DNA of 64,000 bases from an uncultured Bacilli bacterium (lineage in GTDB: Bacteria > Bacillota_I > Bacilli_A > RF39 > UBA660): positions 88,405 through 152,404 of the forward strand of contig CAKOKN010000002.1 of the NCBI GenBank assembly GCA_934091055.1, written 5' to 3'. The notes below the pieces were generated by a model, which saw only the letters and a program-made list of their open reading frames with translations, had not been told where the DNA came from and ran no database searches. A program made the position numbers and the translations under genes. The first letter of the stretch is position 1. Each line of letters begins with the position of its first letter. Shown piece after piece: positions 25,656-33,721 of the stretch.

Positions 25656-25672
25656 CTATTAATCTCTTTTAA
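25641..25672 (+). terminator. terminator of metal-efflux operon
   Basis: AAAGAGATTAA / TTAATCTCTTTT stem, overlapping the stop codon. Confidence 0.85.
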
Positions 25673-25761
25673 TATTAACTAAAAAATAAAATAACATTTA
25701 TAATTTAATATTCATTTAATAAAATAATGATATTATCAATACATAAGAAAGGAGAAATAAG

Positions 25762-27576
25762 ATGAAAAGAATAACTAAAAATATAATAACTATAGTTACC
25801 ATATTACTAATGTTAGTATTAGTATTTCTAACTATGAATTATGCTAATAATCATATAGAAGATATAAACAATGGACCTAGTAACATACCTGATAATGTTG
25901 AAGTAACTGGAGAAAGTACTAATAATAATACTCCTCCAGATAATAGTGGTCAAAATAACGGTGAAGAACCACCAGAAAAGAAAGAGGGTGATAATCAAAA
26001 TAGTAATGAAGAACCTCCTGCTAAACCAGAAGAGAATAATGATACATCTAATACAAATAATAACCAAAATAACAATGAAATGCCAACTATGCCAAGTGAA
26101 GGTATGTCTAATGTAAATAATACAAGGAGTTTAACCACAGTTTATTACATAGTCTTTGGGATGGAATGTCTAGTAATAGCGTACTTAATAATGTATTTAA
26201 TAATGTCAAATTTAAATAAAAAAACATTGAAAGAAACATATGAAAATAAAGATAAAGTATTAATAACACTATTAGGGACAATTATACTAGGAGCTCTTCT
26301 AACATACTTAAGTGCTGTTATAACAACAAAGTATTTCTTAAATAGTGAAGTACAAAGTGGAAATAATAATACACAAAATAATCAAAATATATCTTATTCA
26401 GCATCAAAAACTATATCTGAAGATACTACTATTACTGAAGGAACATATACTTCTACTACCAAGGATGAGAATGCTATACTAGTAGACGGTAGTACAACTA
26501 CTATTTCAAATGTAACAGTAGAAAAAGAGGGAGACTCTGATGGAGGAGATGCTACAAGCTTCTATGGAACGAACTCTGCCATTCTAGCTAAAGGTGGTGC
26601 TAATTTAACACTAAGTAATGTAACTATAAATACTAATGCTACTGGTGCTAATGGTGTCTTTAGTTATGGAGGAACTGCTACAACTAATAATGCATCAAGC
26701 GATGGAACAACAATAACTATAAGTGATTCCAAGATAACAACTAAAAAAGATAATTCAGGTGGAATAATGACTACTGGAGGTGGTACAACAATAGCCAATA
26801 ATCTAGAAATAACAACTGAAGGAACTTCAAGTGCCGCAATCAGAACTGATCGTGGAGGAGGTACTGTAAAAGTAACTAAAGGTACATATAAAACTCTAGG
26901 TCAAGGCTCACCTACTATCTATTCAACTGCGGACATTTCAGTAAGTGATGCCACCTTACTAGCGGAGGCTTCTGAAGGAATAGTAATTGAAGGAAAAAAT
27001 AGTGTTTTAATAGATAACTGTACTCTTGAGGACTCTAATACTAAACTAAATGGTAAGTCAACAACTTATAAAAATATCTTCATCTATCAGTCAATGAGTG
27101 GTGATGCCGCCGAAGGAACTGCTACATTTACATCAAAAAATAGTAAGATAACAACAAATAATGGTGATACTCTATATGTAACCAATACTACTGCTGAAAT
27201 AAATTTAGAGAATAATACTATAATAAATCAAGATAAAGATGATAATTTCTTAAGAATACAAAAGGATTCTTGGGGTAATGATGGAAGTAATGGAGGAGTA
27301 GTAACTCTAAATATGACAAATCAAAAAGTAACTGGAAATGTAGTTGTAGATTCTATATCCACTCTTACTATAAATATGACAGATAATTCTTATTATGAAG
27401 GTATGATAAACAATGATAATACCGCTAAAAGTATTACATTAAAGTTAGATAAAACATCAAAAATAAAATTAACCGGAGATACTTATCTAACATCACTAGA
27501 TAATGCTGATACTACTAATAGTAATATAGATTTTAATGGTTATAAATTATATGTAAATAATACTGCTATAAATTAA
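25762..27576 (+). CDS. membrane protein with extracellular right-handed beta-helix (adhesin-like) domain
   Basis: 604 residues in an unusual order: an N-terminal hydrophobic helix (about 9-28), a Pro/Asn/Glu-rich low-complexity linker (30-115), two transmembrane helices (about 126-150 and 168-192), then a long beta-helix (about 210-600). Its rungs read ILVDGSTTTISNVTVE, SAILAKGGANLTLSNV, GIMTTGGGTTIAN, AAIRTDRGGGTVKV and IVIEGKNSVLIDN. Related beta-helices occur in gut Firmicutes as predicted carbohydrate-binding domains. Both the linker and the helix should be outside. It could mediate adhesion or polysaccharide binding; no catalytic residues are evident. RBS AAAGGAG; own terminator. Confidence 0.8.
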   Translation: MKRITKNIITIVTILLMLVLVFLTMNYANNHIEDINNGPSNIPDNVEVTGESTNNNTPPDNSGQNNGEEPPEKKEGDNQNSNEEPPAKPEENNDTSNTNNNQNNNEMPTMPSEGMSNVNNTRSLTTVYYIVFGMECLVIAYLIMYLIMSNLNKKTLKETYENKDKVLITLLGTIILGALLTYLSAVITTKYFLNSEVQSGNNNTQNNQNISYSASKTISEDTTITEGTYTSTTKDENAILVDGSTTTISNVTVEKEGDSDGGDATSFYGTNSAILAKGGANLTLSNVTINTNATGANGVFSYGGTATTNNASSDGTTITISDSKITTKKDNSGGIMTTGGGTTIANNLEITTEGTSSAAIRTDRGGGTVKVTKGTYKTLGQGSPTIYSTADISVSDATLLAEASEGIVIEGKNSVLIDNCTLEDSNTKLNGKSTTYKNIFIYQSMSGDAAEGTATFTSKNSKITTNNGDTLYVTNTTAEINLENNTIINQDKDDNFLRIQKDSWGNDGSNGGVVTLNMTNQKVTGNVVVDSISTLTINMTDNSYYEGMINNDNTAKSITLKLDKTSKIKLTGDTYLTSLDNADTTNSNIDFNGYKLYVNNTAIN

Positions 27577-27581
27577 TAGTT

Positions 27582-27618
27582 AAAAGATACTAAGAAAATA
27601 AAATTAGTATCTTTTAAT
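27582..27618 (+). terminator. terminator of beta-helix gene
   Basis: AAAAGATACTAA / TTAGTATCTTTT 12-bp stem with 10-base loop. Confidence 0.87.
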
Positions 27619-27705
27619 ATAACAAATAAATTTATCAGAATTAAAATAGAAAATATGATATAATAGTAAATAAGAAATAATTATTAATTTAAGAGGAGAA
27701 TAAAA

Positions 27706-27771
27706 ATGATATACATAACCGAAGACACACATAGAGATTTTTCTAGGTTTAATAATTTAAAAAAGGAGTAA
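27706..27771 (+). pseudogene. N-terminal remnant of a metallophosphoesterase gene
   Basis: A 21-codon ORF with a good RBS (AAGAGGAG) reads MIYITEDTHRDFSRFNNLKK. This closely resembles the start of calcineurin-like phosphoesterases (MIYITGDTHGDF), keeping the metal-binding D-x-H but with Gly changed to Glu and Arg. It stops after 21 residues where a full enzyme would need over 200. The stop abuts the ATG of the next gene and the remnant's last codons (AAAAAGGAG) form that gene's RBS, so the fragment may survive as a leader peptide that couples translation. Fragment identity rests on a short stretch. Confidence 0.55.
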
Positions 27772-28371
27772 ATGATGGATGATATGAATAAAAACTTCAA
27801 TAGTTTAATAAATGAAATAAGAAAATGCAATATTTGTGAAGATAAGTTTGGTTTCAAGCCACATCCAGTAGTCATAGGTTCGGCCAATTCAAAAATAGTT
27901 CAAGTAAGCCAAGCACCATCTAAAACAGTAGACACTACCTTAAAACCATTTACTGATCAAAGTGGTAAAAAATTAAAATATGAATGGTACCAAATAGCAG
28001 ATGAAGAATTCTATAATCCGGATAACTTCTTTATTACAGCACTAGCGCATTGTTACCCGGGCAAAGATAAAAATGGTAATGATAAAGCTCCACCTAAGGT
28101 ATGTTATGAAAAATGGATAAAGAAAGAATTAGAATATATAGATAACAAAATATATATAATAATTGGAGCTAAAGCTGCTAAAACATTCTTTCCAAACGAA
28201 GAATATAATGACTTAATATTTAAAAATAATATACTATTTGGTAAACTAGCGATAGTTCTGCCGCATCCATCACCACTTAACATAAAATGGTTCAAAGATA
28301 ACCCAAACTTTATGGAAAGAAGAATTATCGAAATAAGAAAAATAGTAAAAGATATACTAAGCAAAAAGTAA
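27772..28371 (+). CDS. uracil-DNA glycosylase superfamily protein (non-family-1)
   Basis: 199 residues. It opens with a KCNICEDKFGFKPHP segment and shows UDG-superfamily landmarks: IVQVSQAPSKT at the first active-site loop, FFITALAHCYPG, KIYIIIGAKAAKTFF and the DNA-binding loop VLPHPSPLNIKW. It resembles the families annotated as uracil-DNA glycosylase family 4-like without a complete four-Cys FeS cluster. A family-1 Ung is separately encoded at 53305-53973, so this may process other lesions. The stop codon lies inside the 29-bp direct repeat that borders the ATPase cassette. Confidence 0.78.
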   Translation: MMDDMNKNFNSLINEIRKCNICEDKFGFKPHPVVIGSANSKIVQVSQAPSKTVDTTLKPFTDQSGKKLKYEWYQIADEEFYNPDNFFITALAHCYPGKDKNGNDKAPPKVCYEKWIKKELEYIDNKIYIIIGAKAAKTFFPNEEYNDLIFKNNILFGKLAIVLPHPSPLNIKWFKDNPNFMERRIIEIRKIVKDILSKK

Positions 28372-28393
28372 ACTAGTGATACTAAAAAATAGT
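28365..28393 (+). repeat. left direct repeat bordering ATPase cassette
   Basis: 29 bp, 28 identical to the copy at 29787-29815 (single G/A difference). Shared core AGTGATACTAAAAAATAGT with A for the first G in the other copy. It includes the stop codon of the UDG-like gene. Confidence 0.9.
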
Positions 28394-28421
28394 GTAGGAG
28401 TTACTTTGTTTTTAAAATTTT

Positions 28422-28523
28422 GTTTTATATATTATAAAACGCCATCGTAATAAATCGACAATATTGCAAAAAAGTTACTCTGTACCGTAATAAATTGACA
28501 AAAATTAAATATAGTATTATAAT
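28422..28523 (+). promoter_or_regulatory. promoter of ATPase cassette with upstream palindrome and duplicated motif
   Basis: TTGACA (28495-28500), 17 bp, TATAAT (28518-28523). Upstream is a perfect 8-3-8 palindrome GTTTTATA-TAT-TATAAAAC (28422-28440). The sequence CGTAATAAATYGACAA occurs twice (from 28446 and 28486), each preceded by AGTTACTYTG. The duplication places a second, degenerate -35-like copy (TCGACA) upstream. Confidence 0.65.
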
Positions 28524-28549
28524 GTATATATAAGAAAGGAAGATAGATT

Positions 28550-29746
28550 ATGGTTATTCGTGAAAGATATTTAAAATTAATTAGACCATTTTATGATCAA
28601 GAGTTAATTAAAGTATTAATTGGTATTAGACGTTCTGGGAAATCAGTTATTTTAAAACAAATAATAGATGAGTTAAAAGAAAATAATGTTGATGATAATC
28701 ACATTATCTATATTAACTTTGAAGATTATGATTATGAAGAATATACTGATCCTAAAAAATTAAACAGTTATGTTAAAGAAAAAATAATTGATGATAAAAA
28801 GTATTATATATTTTTTGATGAAATTCAAAATGTTGATAAGTGGGAAAAAGTTGTTAATTCATTAAGAGCAACAAAGAATACATCTATTTTTATAACTGGT
28901 TCTAATAGTGATTTGTTATCTAGTGATTTAGCAACTCACATAGCAGGAAGATATGTAAGCTTTAAAATAACTCCATTTACATTTGATGAAGTATGTAAGT
29001 TATTAAACATTAAAGATAATAGAAATATTGAAGATGCATTTAATGATTATATTAAATGGGGTGGAATGCCACAAAGGTTTATGCAAAAAGATGATATATC
29101 AAGAAAAACTTATTTAAATGATATTTATGATTCAATAATAATAAAAGATATCGTAAAAAGATTTAATATTAAAGATATAGATTTATTAAATAGAATAGTT
29201 ACTTATATACTAACTACTCCATCTCAAGTGTTTTCACCTGATAGTTTAAAAAAATATATGCAAAGTGACTCTAGAAATGTATCGCTAGAAACTTTATATA
29301 ATTATCTTGATTACATAACTCGTGCAAATCTTATTTCAAAAGCAGAAAGATATGATGTTAGAGGTAAAAGAATTCTTACAGGTAAATATAAATATTATTT
29401 AACTGATTTAGGTTTTACTAATATTTTAAGTGAAGGTAAGAAAGAACAAATTGGTGCCTATTTAGAGAACATTGTTTATAATGAACTTATTGCTAGAGGA
29501 TATAATGTTAATATTGGTACATTAGAAAATGGCGAAATAGATTTTATAGCAACAAGATTTAATGAAAAAATATATATTCAGGTTACTTATATTTTAAGTG
29601 ATGAAACAGTAATTGATAGAGAATTTAATGCTTATAAAAAGATTGAAGATAACTATCCAAAATATGTTCTTTCAATGGATAAATTTGATTTATCACAAAA
29701 TGGCATAATTCATAAAAATATAATTGATTGGTTGTTAAAAAAATAA
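28550..29746 (+). CDS. AAA_14/DUF4143 ATPase with C-terminal nuclease-like fold
   Basis: 398 residues. Walker A GIRRSGKSVILKQI (about 24-37), Walker B YYIFFDEIQNVDKWE (about 84-98), sensor IFITGSNSDLLSSDLA, then the DUF4143 region with WGGMPQRF and YYLTDLGFTNI. The C-terminal part GEIDFIATRFNEKIYIQVTY looks like a PD-(D/E)xK core with E-x-D but Q-V-T-Y where E-x-K is expected. This family is common in accessory regions of Firmicutes and its role is unknown. ATT and GTT codons are more frequent here than in neighbours, which favour ATA and GTA, and direct repeats bound the gene; both suggest recent acquisition. Confidence 0.88.
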   Translation: MVIRERYLKLIRPFYDQELIKVLIGIRRSGKSVILKQIIDELKENNVDDNHIIYINFEDYDYEEYTDPKKLNSYVKEKIIDDKKYYIFFDEIQNVDKWEKVVNSLRATKNTSIFITGSNSDLLSSDLATHIAGRYVSFKITPFTFDEVCKLLNIKDNRNIEDAFNDYIKWGGMPQRFMQKDDISRKTYLNDIYDSIIIKDIVKRFNIKDIDLLNRIVTYILTTPSQVFSPDSLKKYMQSDSRNVSLETLYNYLDYITRANLISKAERYDVRGKRILTGKYKYYLTDLGFTNILSEGKKEQIGAYLENIVYNELIARGYNVNIGTLENGEIDFIATRFNEKIYIQVTYILSDETVIDREFNAYKKIEDNYPKYVLSMDKFDLSQNGIIHKNIIDWLLKK

Positions 29747-29786
29747 ATTGTTATATATGATATAAAAGATTTTAATGTAAATAAAA

Positions 29787-29815
29787 AAAGTAAACTAATG
29801 ATACTAAAAAATAGT
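29787..29815 (+). repeat. right direct repeat bordering ATPase cassette
   Basis: 29 bp, 28 identical to 28365-28393. In this copy the sequence continues into TTTCTTTTTTT, making AAACTA...TAGTTT a usable terminator; the left copy lacks the T-run. This suggests the original UDG-gene terminator was split when the cassette arrived. Confidence 0.9.
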
Positions 29816-29883
29816 TTCTTTTTTTATAGTCAAGTTAACCAAATTCATATCATTCACATATACTACTTTGAAGGTGATAACTA

Positions 29884-31266
29884 ATGAATAATAATGAAGA
29901 TAGAGCTACTCGTAAAGTGGTAATTGATCCAGGACACGGAGGCACGGATTCAGGAGCTACAGGTAATAATCTCTTAGAGAAGGATTATAACTTATTGATA
30001 TCAAAATATATGTATGATAGATTTAAAGAGTTAGGTATACCAGTGGCTATAACTAGGGACTCTGATACAACTTTATCTCCAACTGACAGAGTAAATACCA
30101 TTTTAAGTAAGTTTGGCAATTCTTCTGATGTTATATTAATATCAAACCACGTAAATTCAGGTGGTGGTGAGGGTGCAGAAGTCATCTATGCACTAAGAAA
30201 CAGAGATACTCTTGCTAAGAGAATACTAGAAAATATTGGAGCCACGGGTCAAACAACTAGGAAGTACTATCAAAGAAGGTTACCGAGTGATACCTCAAAA
30301 GACTACTATTTCATTCATCGAAATACTGGTAATCTAGAACCACTAATAGTTGAGTATGGCTTTATTGATAATACCAAGGATGTTGAATTTCTAAAAGAAA
30401 ACTATGAAAAATTAGCAGAGGCTGTAATATCTGCAGTAGCAAACTATATAGGGGTGCCATATGTTGCTCCAGACGGATTAATAACTAATACCTATGTTGT
30501 TCAAAAAGGAGACTCGCTATATAGTATTGCGGCCAAACTAGGAACTACAGTCACAGAACTAAAAAAAGAAAACAATCTCACATCCAATACTCTTCAGATA
30601 GGTCAAGTACTTCGTATTCCTACTAAAGAAATATATGAGGAAGATGAAAATGTTTATGTTGTCAAAAAAGGCGATACTTTATATGGAATAGCAAAAGCTA
30701 ACAACACAACTGTGGATGAGATAAAGAAATTTAATAACTTAACATCAAATATTCTATCAACAGGTCAACTACTAAAAATACCAAGTGCTCTATTGCCAGA
30801 GGCAACATATACTGTAAAAAAAGGAGACTCTCTATACTCAATTGCTAATAAATATAACACCACTGTGGATGAATTAAAGAGAATAAATAATCTAACTAGT
30901 AATATATTAAGTATTGGTCAGGTATTAAAACTACCATCAGATAAGGCAAGTGATGAAGAAAAAGAGGAGAATACTATTACTTATACAGTACAAAAAGGAG
31001 ATTCTCTATACAGCATAGCTAAAAAGTATAATACTACTATTGATGCTATAAAGAATTTAAATAATTTAACTACTAACATACTATCTATAGGCCAAGTTCT
31101 TCTTATACCAACATCTACTAACTTAGAGACAACTTACACTGTTCAAAGAGGAGACTCTCTATACAGTATAGCTAAGAAATATGATACTACAGTAGATAGA
31201 TTAAAACAGTTAAATAATCTCTCTTCAAATCTCTTATCAGTAGGTCAAATATTAATAGTAAGATAA
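29884..31266 (+). CDS. N-acetylmuramoyl-L-alanine amidase with five LysM repeats
   Basis: 460 residues. Amidase_3 domain first (about 10-195): VVIDPGHGGTDSGA, LLEKDYNLL, ILISNHVNSGGG and LIVEYGFIDNTKD carry the zinc His/Glu/His set and the catalytic Glu. Five LysM modules follow (from about 203, 258, 307, 365 and 417), each opening Y-V/T-V-x-K/R-G-D-S/T-L-Y and spaced 45-58 residues. LysM binds GlcNAc in peptidoglycan. There is no signal peptide: the protein starts MNNNEDRATRKVV. It may be released by lysis, act in the mother cell during sporulation, or use another route. RBS GAAGGTGATAACTA. Confidence 0.93.
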   Translation: MNNNEDRATRKVVIDPGHGGTDSGATGNNLLEKDYNLLISKYMYDRFKELGIPVAITRDSDTTLSPTDRVNTILSKFGNSSDVILISNHVNSGGGEGAEVIYALRNRDTLAKRILENIGATGQTTRKYYQRRLPSDTSKDYYFIHRNTGNLEPLIVEYGFIDNTKDVEFLKENYEKLAEAVISAVANYIGVPYVAPDGLITNTYVVQKGDSLYSIAAKLGTTVTELKKENNLTSNTLQIGQVLRIPTKEIYEEDENVYVVKKGDTLYGIAKANNTTVDEIKKFNNLTSNILSTGQLLKIPSALLPEATYTVKKGDSLYSIANKYNTTVDELKRINNLTSNILSIGQVLKLPSDKASDEEKEENTITYTVQKGDSLYSIAKKYNTTIDAIKNLNNLTTNILSIGQVLLIPTSTNLETTYTVQRGDSLYSIAKKYDTTVDRLKQLNNLSSNLLSVGQILIVR

Positions 31267-31371
31267 ATAGAAGGTATATAATTATATATTTTCTTTTTTA
31301 TTTATCTAAGAGGCTAAATAGTTTTAAAGTTTACACTATTTTACAGTGATAAAATAATTATAAAGATATAG
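31267..31371. other. start of 620-bp gene-free interval
   Basis: AT-rich spacer after the LysM amidase. No convincing ORF. The rest of the interval (to 31887) holds the DnaA-box pair, a promoter, a candidate ncRNA and a bidirectional terminator, listed separately. Confidence 0.5.
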
Positions 31372-31394
31372 TTATCAACACCTCCTGTGGATAA
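31372..31394. promoter_or_regulatory. inverted pair of DnaA-box-like sequences
   Basis: TTATCAACA (31372-31380), CCTCC, TGTGGATAA (31386-31394). The second is a perfect TTATCCACA box on the minus strand and the first differs at one base. With flanking AG/CT the arms could also form a hairpin. No dnaA, dnaN or clustered boxes are nearby, so a regulatory or replication-modulating site is more likely than an origin. Confidence 0.5.
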
Positions 31395-31438
31395 CTGTAA
31401 GTAATTAGACATAAATTGACAAAATTAACAAAAAACTG

Positions 31439-31467
31439 TTGACAAGTGTAAAACCCTGTAGTATACT
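31439..31467 (+). promoter_or_regulatory. promoter driving candidate ncRNA
   Basis: TTGACA (31439-31444), 17 bp, TATACT (31462-31467). No coding sequence follows, but a structured transcript can. Confidence 0.75.
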
Positions 31468-31473
31468 TAACCC

Positions 31474-31879
31474 GATATTAAGGCCTACCCAATTAATAAA
31501 CTTTTTGAAGCCTTTAAAAAAGTTCATTAATTAACATTAGAAACATTAATTAGATTTAAGAACGGGCAAAATCTGAAACAAGGAGGTTATTACTAGAGTA
31601 ACAACACATTACGCTCTAGTTTCAAATGAAAAAGTTATTACACTGATGGTAACTCCTGCATTACCAATTTAAATTTTATTCTGTACTAAAATACTATAGA
31701 ATAATCCTTATAACCTTAATCTATATATTAATACAACTCCAAATATAAATTAGAACAACGATTTACCTATACCGCAGGAGTTATTCTCTCGAAGTAAAAA
31801 GACAATTATTTTAAAAAATCATTTTATAACAACTAACTACTATAAAAAAACTATTGCCAATTATTTGACAATAGTTTTT
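31474..31879 (+). ncRNA. candidate structured non-coding RNA, about 0.4 kb
   Basis: Between a strong promoter and a terminator there is no ORF longer than a few codons but much pairing. A hairpin AATTAAT-a-AACTTTTT / AAAAAGTT-c-ATTAATT lies at about 31490-31531. AGATTT/AAATCT follows at about 31552-31573, with a CGGG loop complementary to CCCG at the 5' end (possible pseudoknot). ACTAGAG/CTCTAGT is at 31592-31620. A long-range helix TAACTCCTGC (31650-31659) / GCAGGAGTTA (31774-31783) closes the 3' half. TAACTCC could instead pair with the upstream GGAGGTTA (31582-31589), so two folds are possible. It does not show RNase P, tmRNA or SRP landmarks. Class unknown to me. Confidence 0.55.
31846..31879. 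terminator. bidirectional terminator between ncRNA and rnj
   Basis: AAAAACTATTG / CAATAGTTTTT 11-bp stem with 12-base loop; A/T runs on both sides. Confidence 0.85.
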
Positions 31880-31887
31880 ACTTTATA

Positions 31888-33588
31888 TTAATTATTCTTA
31901 GTTTCTACTTTCTTATTATCCTTGTTTAAATTATCTGATTTAATATCCATAACAATAGGAAGTATAATAGGAATTCTACCAGTCTTATCAGAAAGCATTG
32001 GAACAAGACCATTAATCATATTTGATTTCAAATCATTAAAATTAAAACTCTTAATTTTAAGTTCTTTGTTTATAATATCAGCAGCAGTAGTTTGAATATC
32101 ACGAATTAGATCGGCATTCTCATTTACTAATATATATCCTCTAGTAGTAATAGTGGGATTACCAATTAACATATTATGTTGTGTATCAATATTAGCAATA
32201 ATAACTAAAATACCATTATTACTCATAAGAATTCTATCCTTTATAACAGCACTACCAACATCACCAATTCGAGAGCCATCAACATAAACTTCTCCTGCTT
32301 GAACTTTACCATCTCTATAAAGTTCACCTTTCTTTAGTGAAACAACATCACCATTCTCAAGAACAAAAGTATTTCTTCTAGGAATACCACAACTAACACC
32401 TAAGTCAGTATGCTTCTTTAACATTCTAAATTCACCGTGATAAGGAACAAAGTACTTAGGCTTAAATAATCTAATCATAAGTTTAAGTTCCTCCTGATTA
32501 GCGTGACCAGAAGAATGAATATCAGTCATTGAATTAGTAAATACCTTAACACCCTTCTTATAAAGTTTGTTTATTGTCCTAGAAACTGAAGAAGTATTAC
32601 CAGGAATTGGTGAACTAGAGAAGATAACAATATCATTTGGCATAAGTGTAATCTGTCTATGAGTACCCGCAGCAATTCTTGATAAAGCGGCAAGTGGTTC
32701 CCCCTGACTACCAGTACATAATAAACATACCTCACCAGGTTTTAAATGATTAGCTTCTTCTGCAGTAATTATAATACTTTTATCTTCAAAATATCCACAT
32801 TTAAGGGCAATATCAACAGTATTTTCCATACTTCTACCAAATAGAGCAATCTTTCTATTATTCTTTTTACAAGTTTCTATAATGTGTTTAATTCTATATA
32901 CATTTGAAGCAAAAGTAGCAAGAATAATTCTATTACTAGTATAAGTAGAAAATATTTCTTTTAAGTTTTCATCAACTATACTCTCACTAAGAGAAGTACC
33001 AGGGTTCATAGCATTCGTAGAATCACTCATAAGAACACTAACTCCCCTCTCACCAATTTTTGCCATCTTATGTAAATTAGACATAGGTCCAATAGGAGTC
33101 ATATCAAATTTAAAGTCACCAGTCATAACAATAGTTCCATCAGGTGTATCAATAGCAAACCCGTGAGAATCTGGTATTGAGTGGGTTGTTCTAAAAAATT
33201 CCACCTTAAAATATTTAGTTTTAACTATAGTATTTTCTTCATAAACAATTAAATCTTTATAAACAATATTTCTTTCATCTAATTTCTTTTCAATAAGTTC
33301 TTTAGCATTAGCAGGAGCATATATTTTAGGAATATTAACAGTTTGTAGTAGAAAAGGTATTCCACCAATATGGTCCTCGTGTCCGTGTGTAATAAATAAT
33401 GCTTTTATTTTACTTTCATTTTCTTTTAAAAATGTATAATCTGGAATAACATAATCTATTCCAAGAAGTTCGTCATCTGGAAACATTACTCCAGAGTCAA
33501 CAATAATTATTTCGGAATTATACATAACTACATACATATTTTTTCCGACTTCACCAAGTCCCCCTAAGGGGATTATTTTTGTATTCAT
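31888..33588 (-). CDS. rnj: ribonuclease J
   Basis: 566 residues of the metallo-beta-lactamase/beta-CASP RNase J family. ITHGHEDHIGGIPF supplies the HxHxDH metal motif, followed by RTTHSIPDSHGF, TGDFKFD, SDSTNAM, the beta-CASP region (CTGSQGEPLAALSRI, SGHANQEEL) and VPYHGEFRML. RNase J has 5' exonuclease and endonuclease activity and is a main mRNA decay enzyme in Firmicutes. Start at 33588 follows AAGGAG at 8 bases. B. subtilis has two paralogues; only one is seen here. Confidence 0.97.
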   Translation of the reverse strand: MNTKIIPLGGLGEVGKNMYVVMYNSEIIIVDSGVMFPDDELLGIDYVIPDYTFLKENESKIKALFITHGHEDHIGGIPFLLQTVNIPKIYAPANAKELIEKKLDERNIVYKDLIVYEENTIVKTKYFKVEFFRTTHSIPDSHGFAIDTPDGTIVMTGDFKFDMTPIGPMSNLHKMAKIGERGVSVLMSDSTNAMNPGTSLSESIVDENLKEIFSTYTSNRIILATFASNVYRIKHIIETCKKNNRKIALFGRSMENTVDIALKCGYFEDKSIIITAEEANHLKPGEVCLLCTGSQGEPLAALSRIAAGTHRQITLMPNDIVIFSSSPIPGNTSSVSRTINKLYKKGVKVFTNSMTDIHSSGHANQEELKLMIRLFKPKYFVPYHGEFRMLKKHTDLGVSCGIPRRNTFVLENGDVVSLKKGELYRDGKVQAGEVYVDGSRIGDVGSAVIKDRILMSNNGILVIIANIDTQHNMLIGNPTITTRGYILVNENADLIRDIQTTAADIINKELKIKSFNFNDLKSNMINGLVPMLSDKTGRIPIILPIVMDIKSDNLNKDNKKVETKNN

Positions 33589-33721
33589 TAAATTCTCCTT
33601 TCTTAATCTTTTTTTCGTTAAAAAATAAAACTAAATATTAATTAAATAAAAATTTAAAAGAATAACCACTGCTTACTAATTATACTACACATTAGTGGAA
33701 AAAGCAAATATTTATTTTATT

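Noticed and set aside
30490..31266. DNA repeat array or CRISPR-like pattern
   Set aside because: The periodic sequence encodes five LysM modules; DNA identity between units is partial and spacing follows the protein repeat.
31372..31394. Replication origin
   Set aside because: Only two DnaA-box-like sites, no AT-rich unwinding run with DnaA-trios and no dnaA/dnaN or other origin genes adjacent.
31474..31879. Interpretation as RNase P RNA, tmRNA or SRP RNA
   Set aside because: No P4 signature (GAGGAAAGTCC type), no tRNA-like ends or tag ORF, and no SRP tetraloop region could be found.
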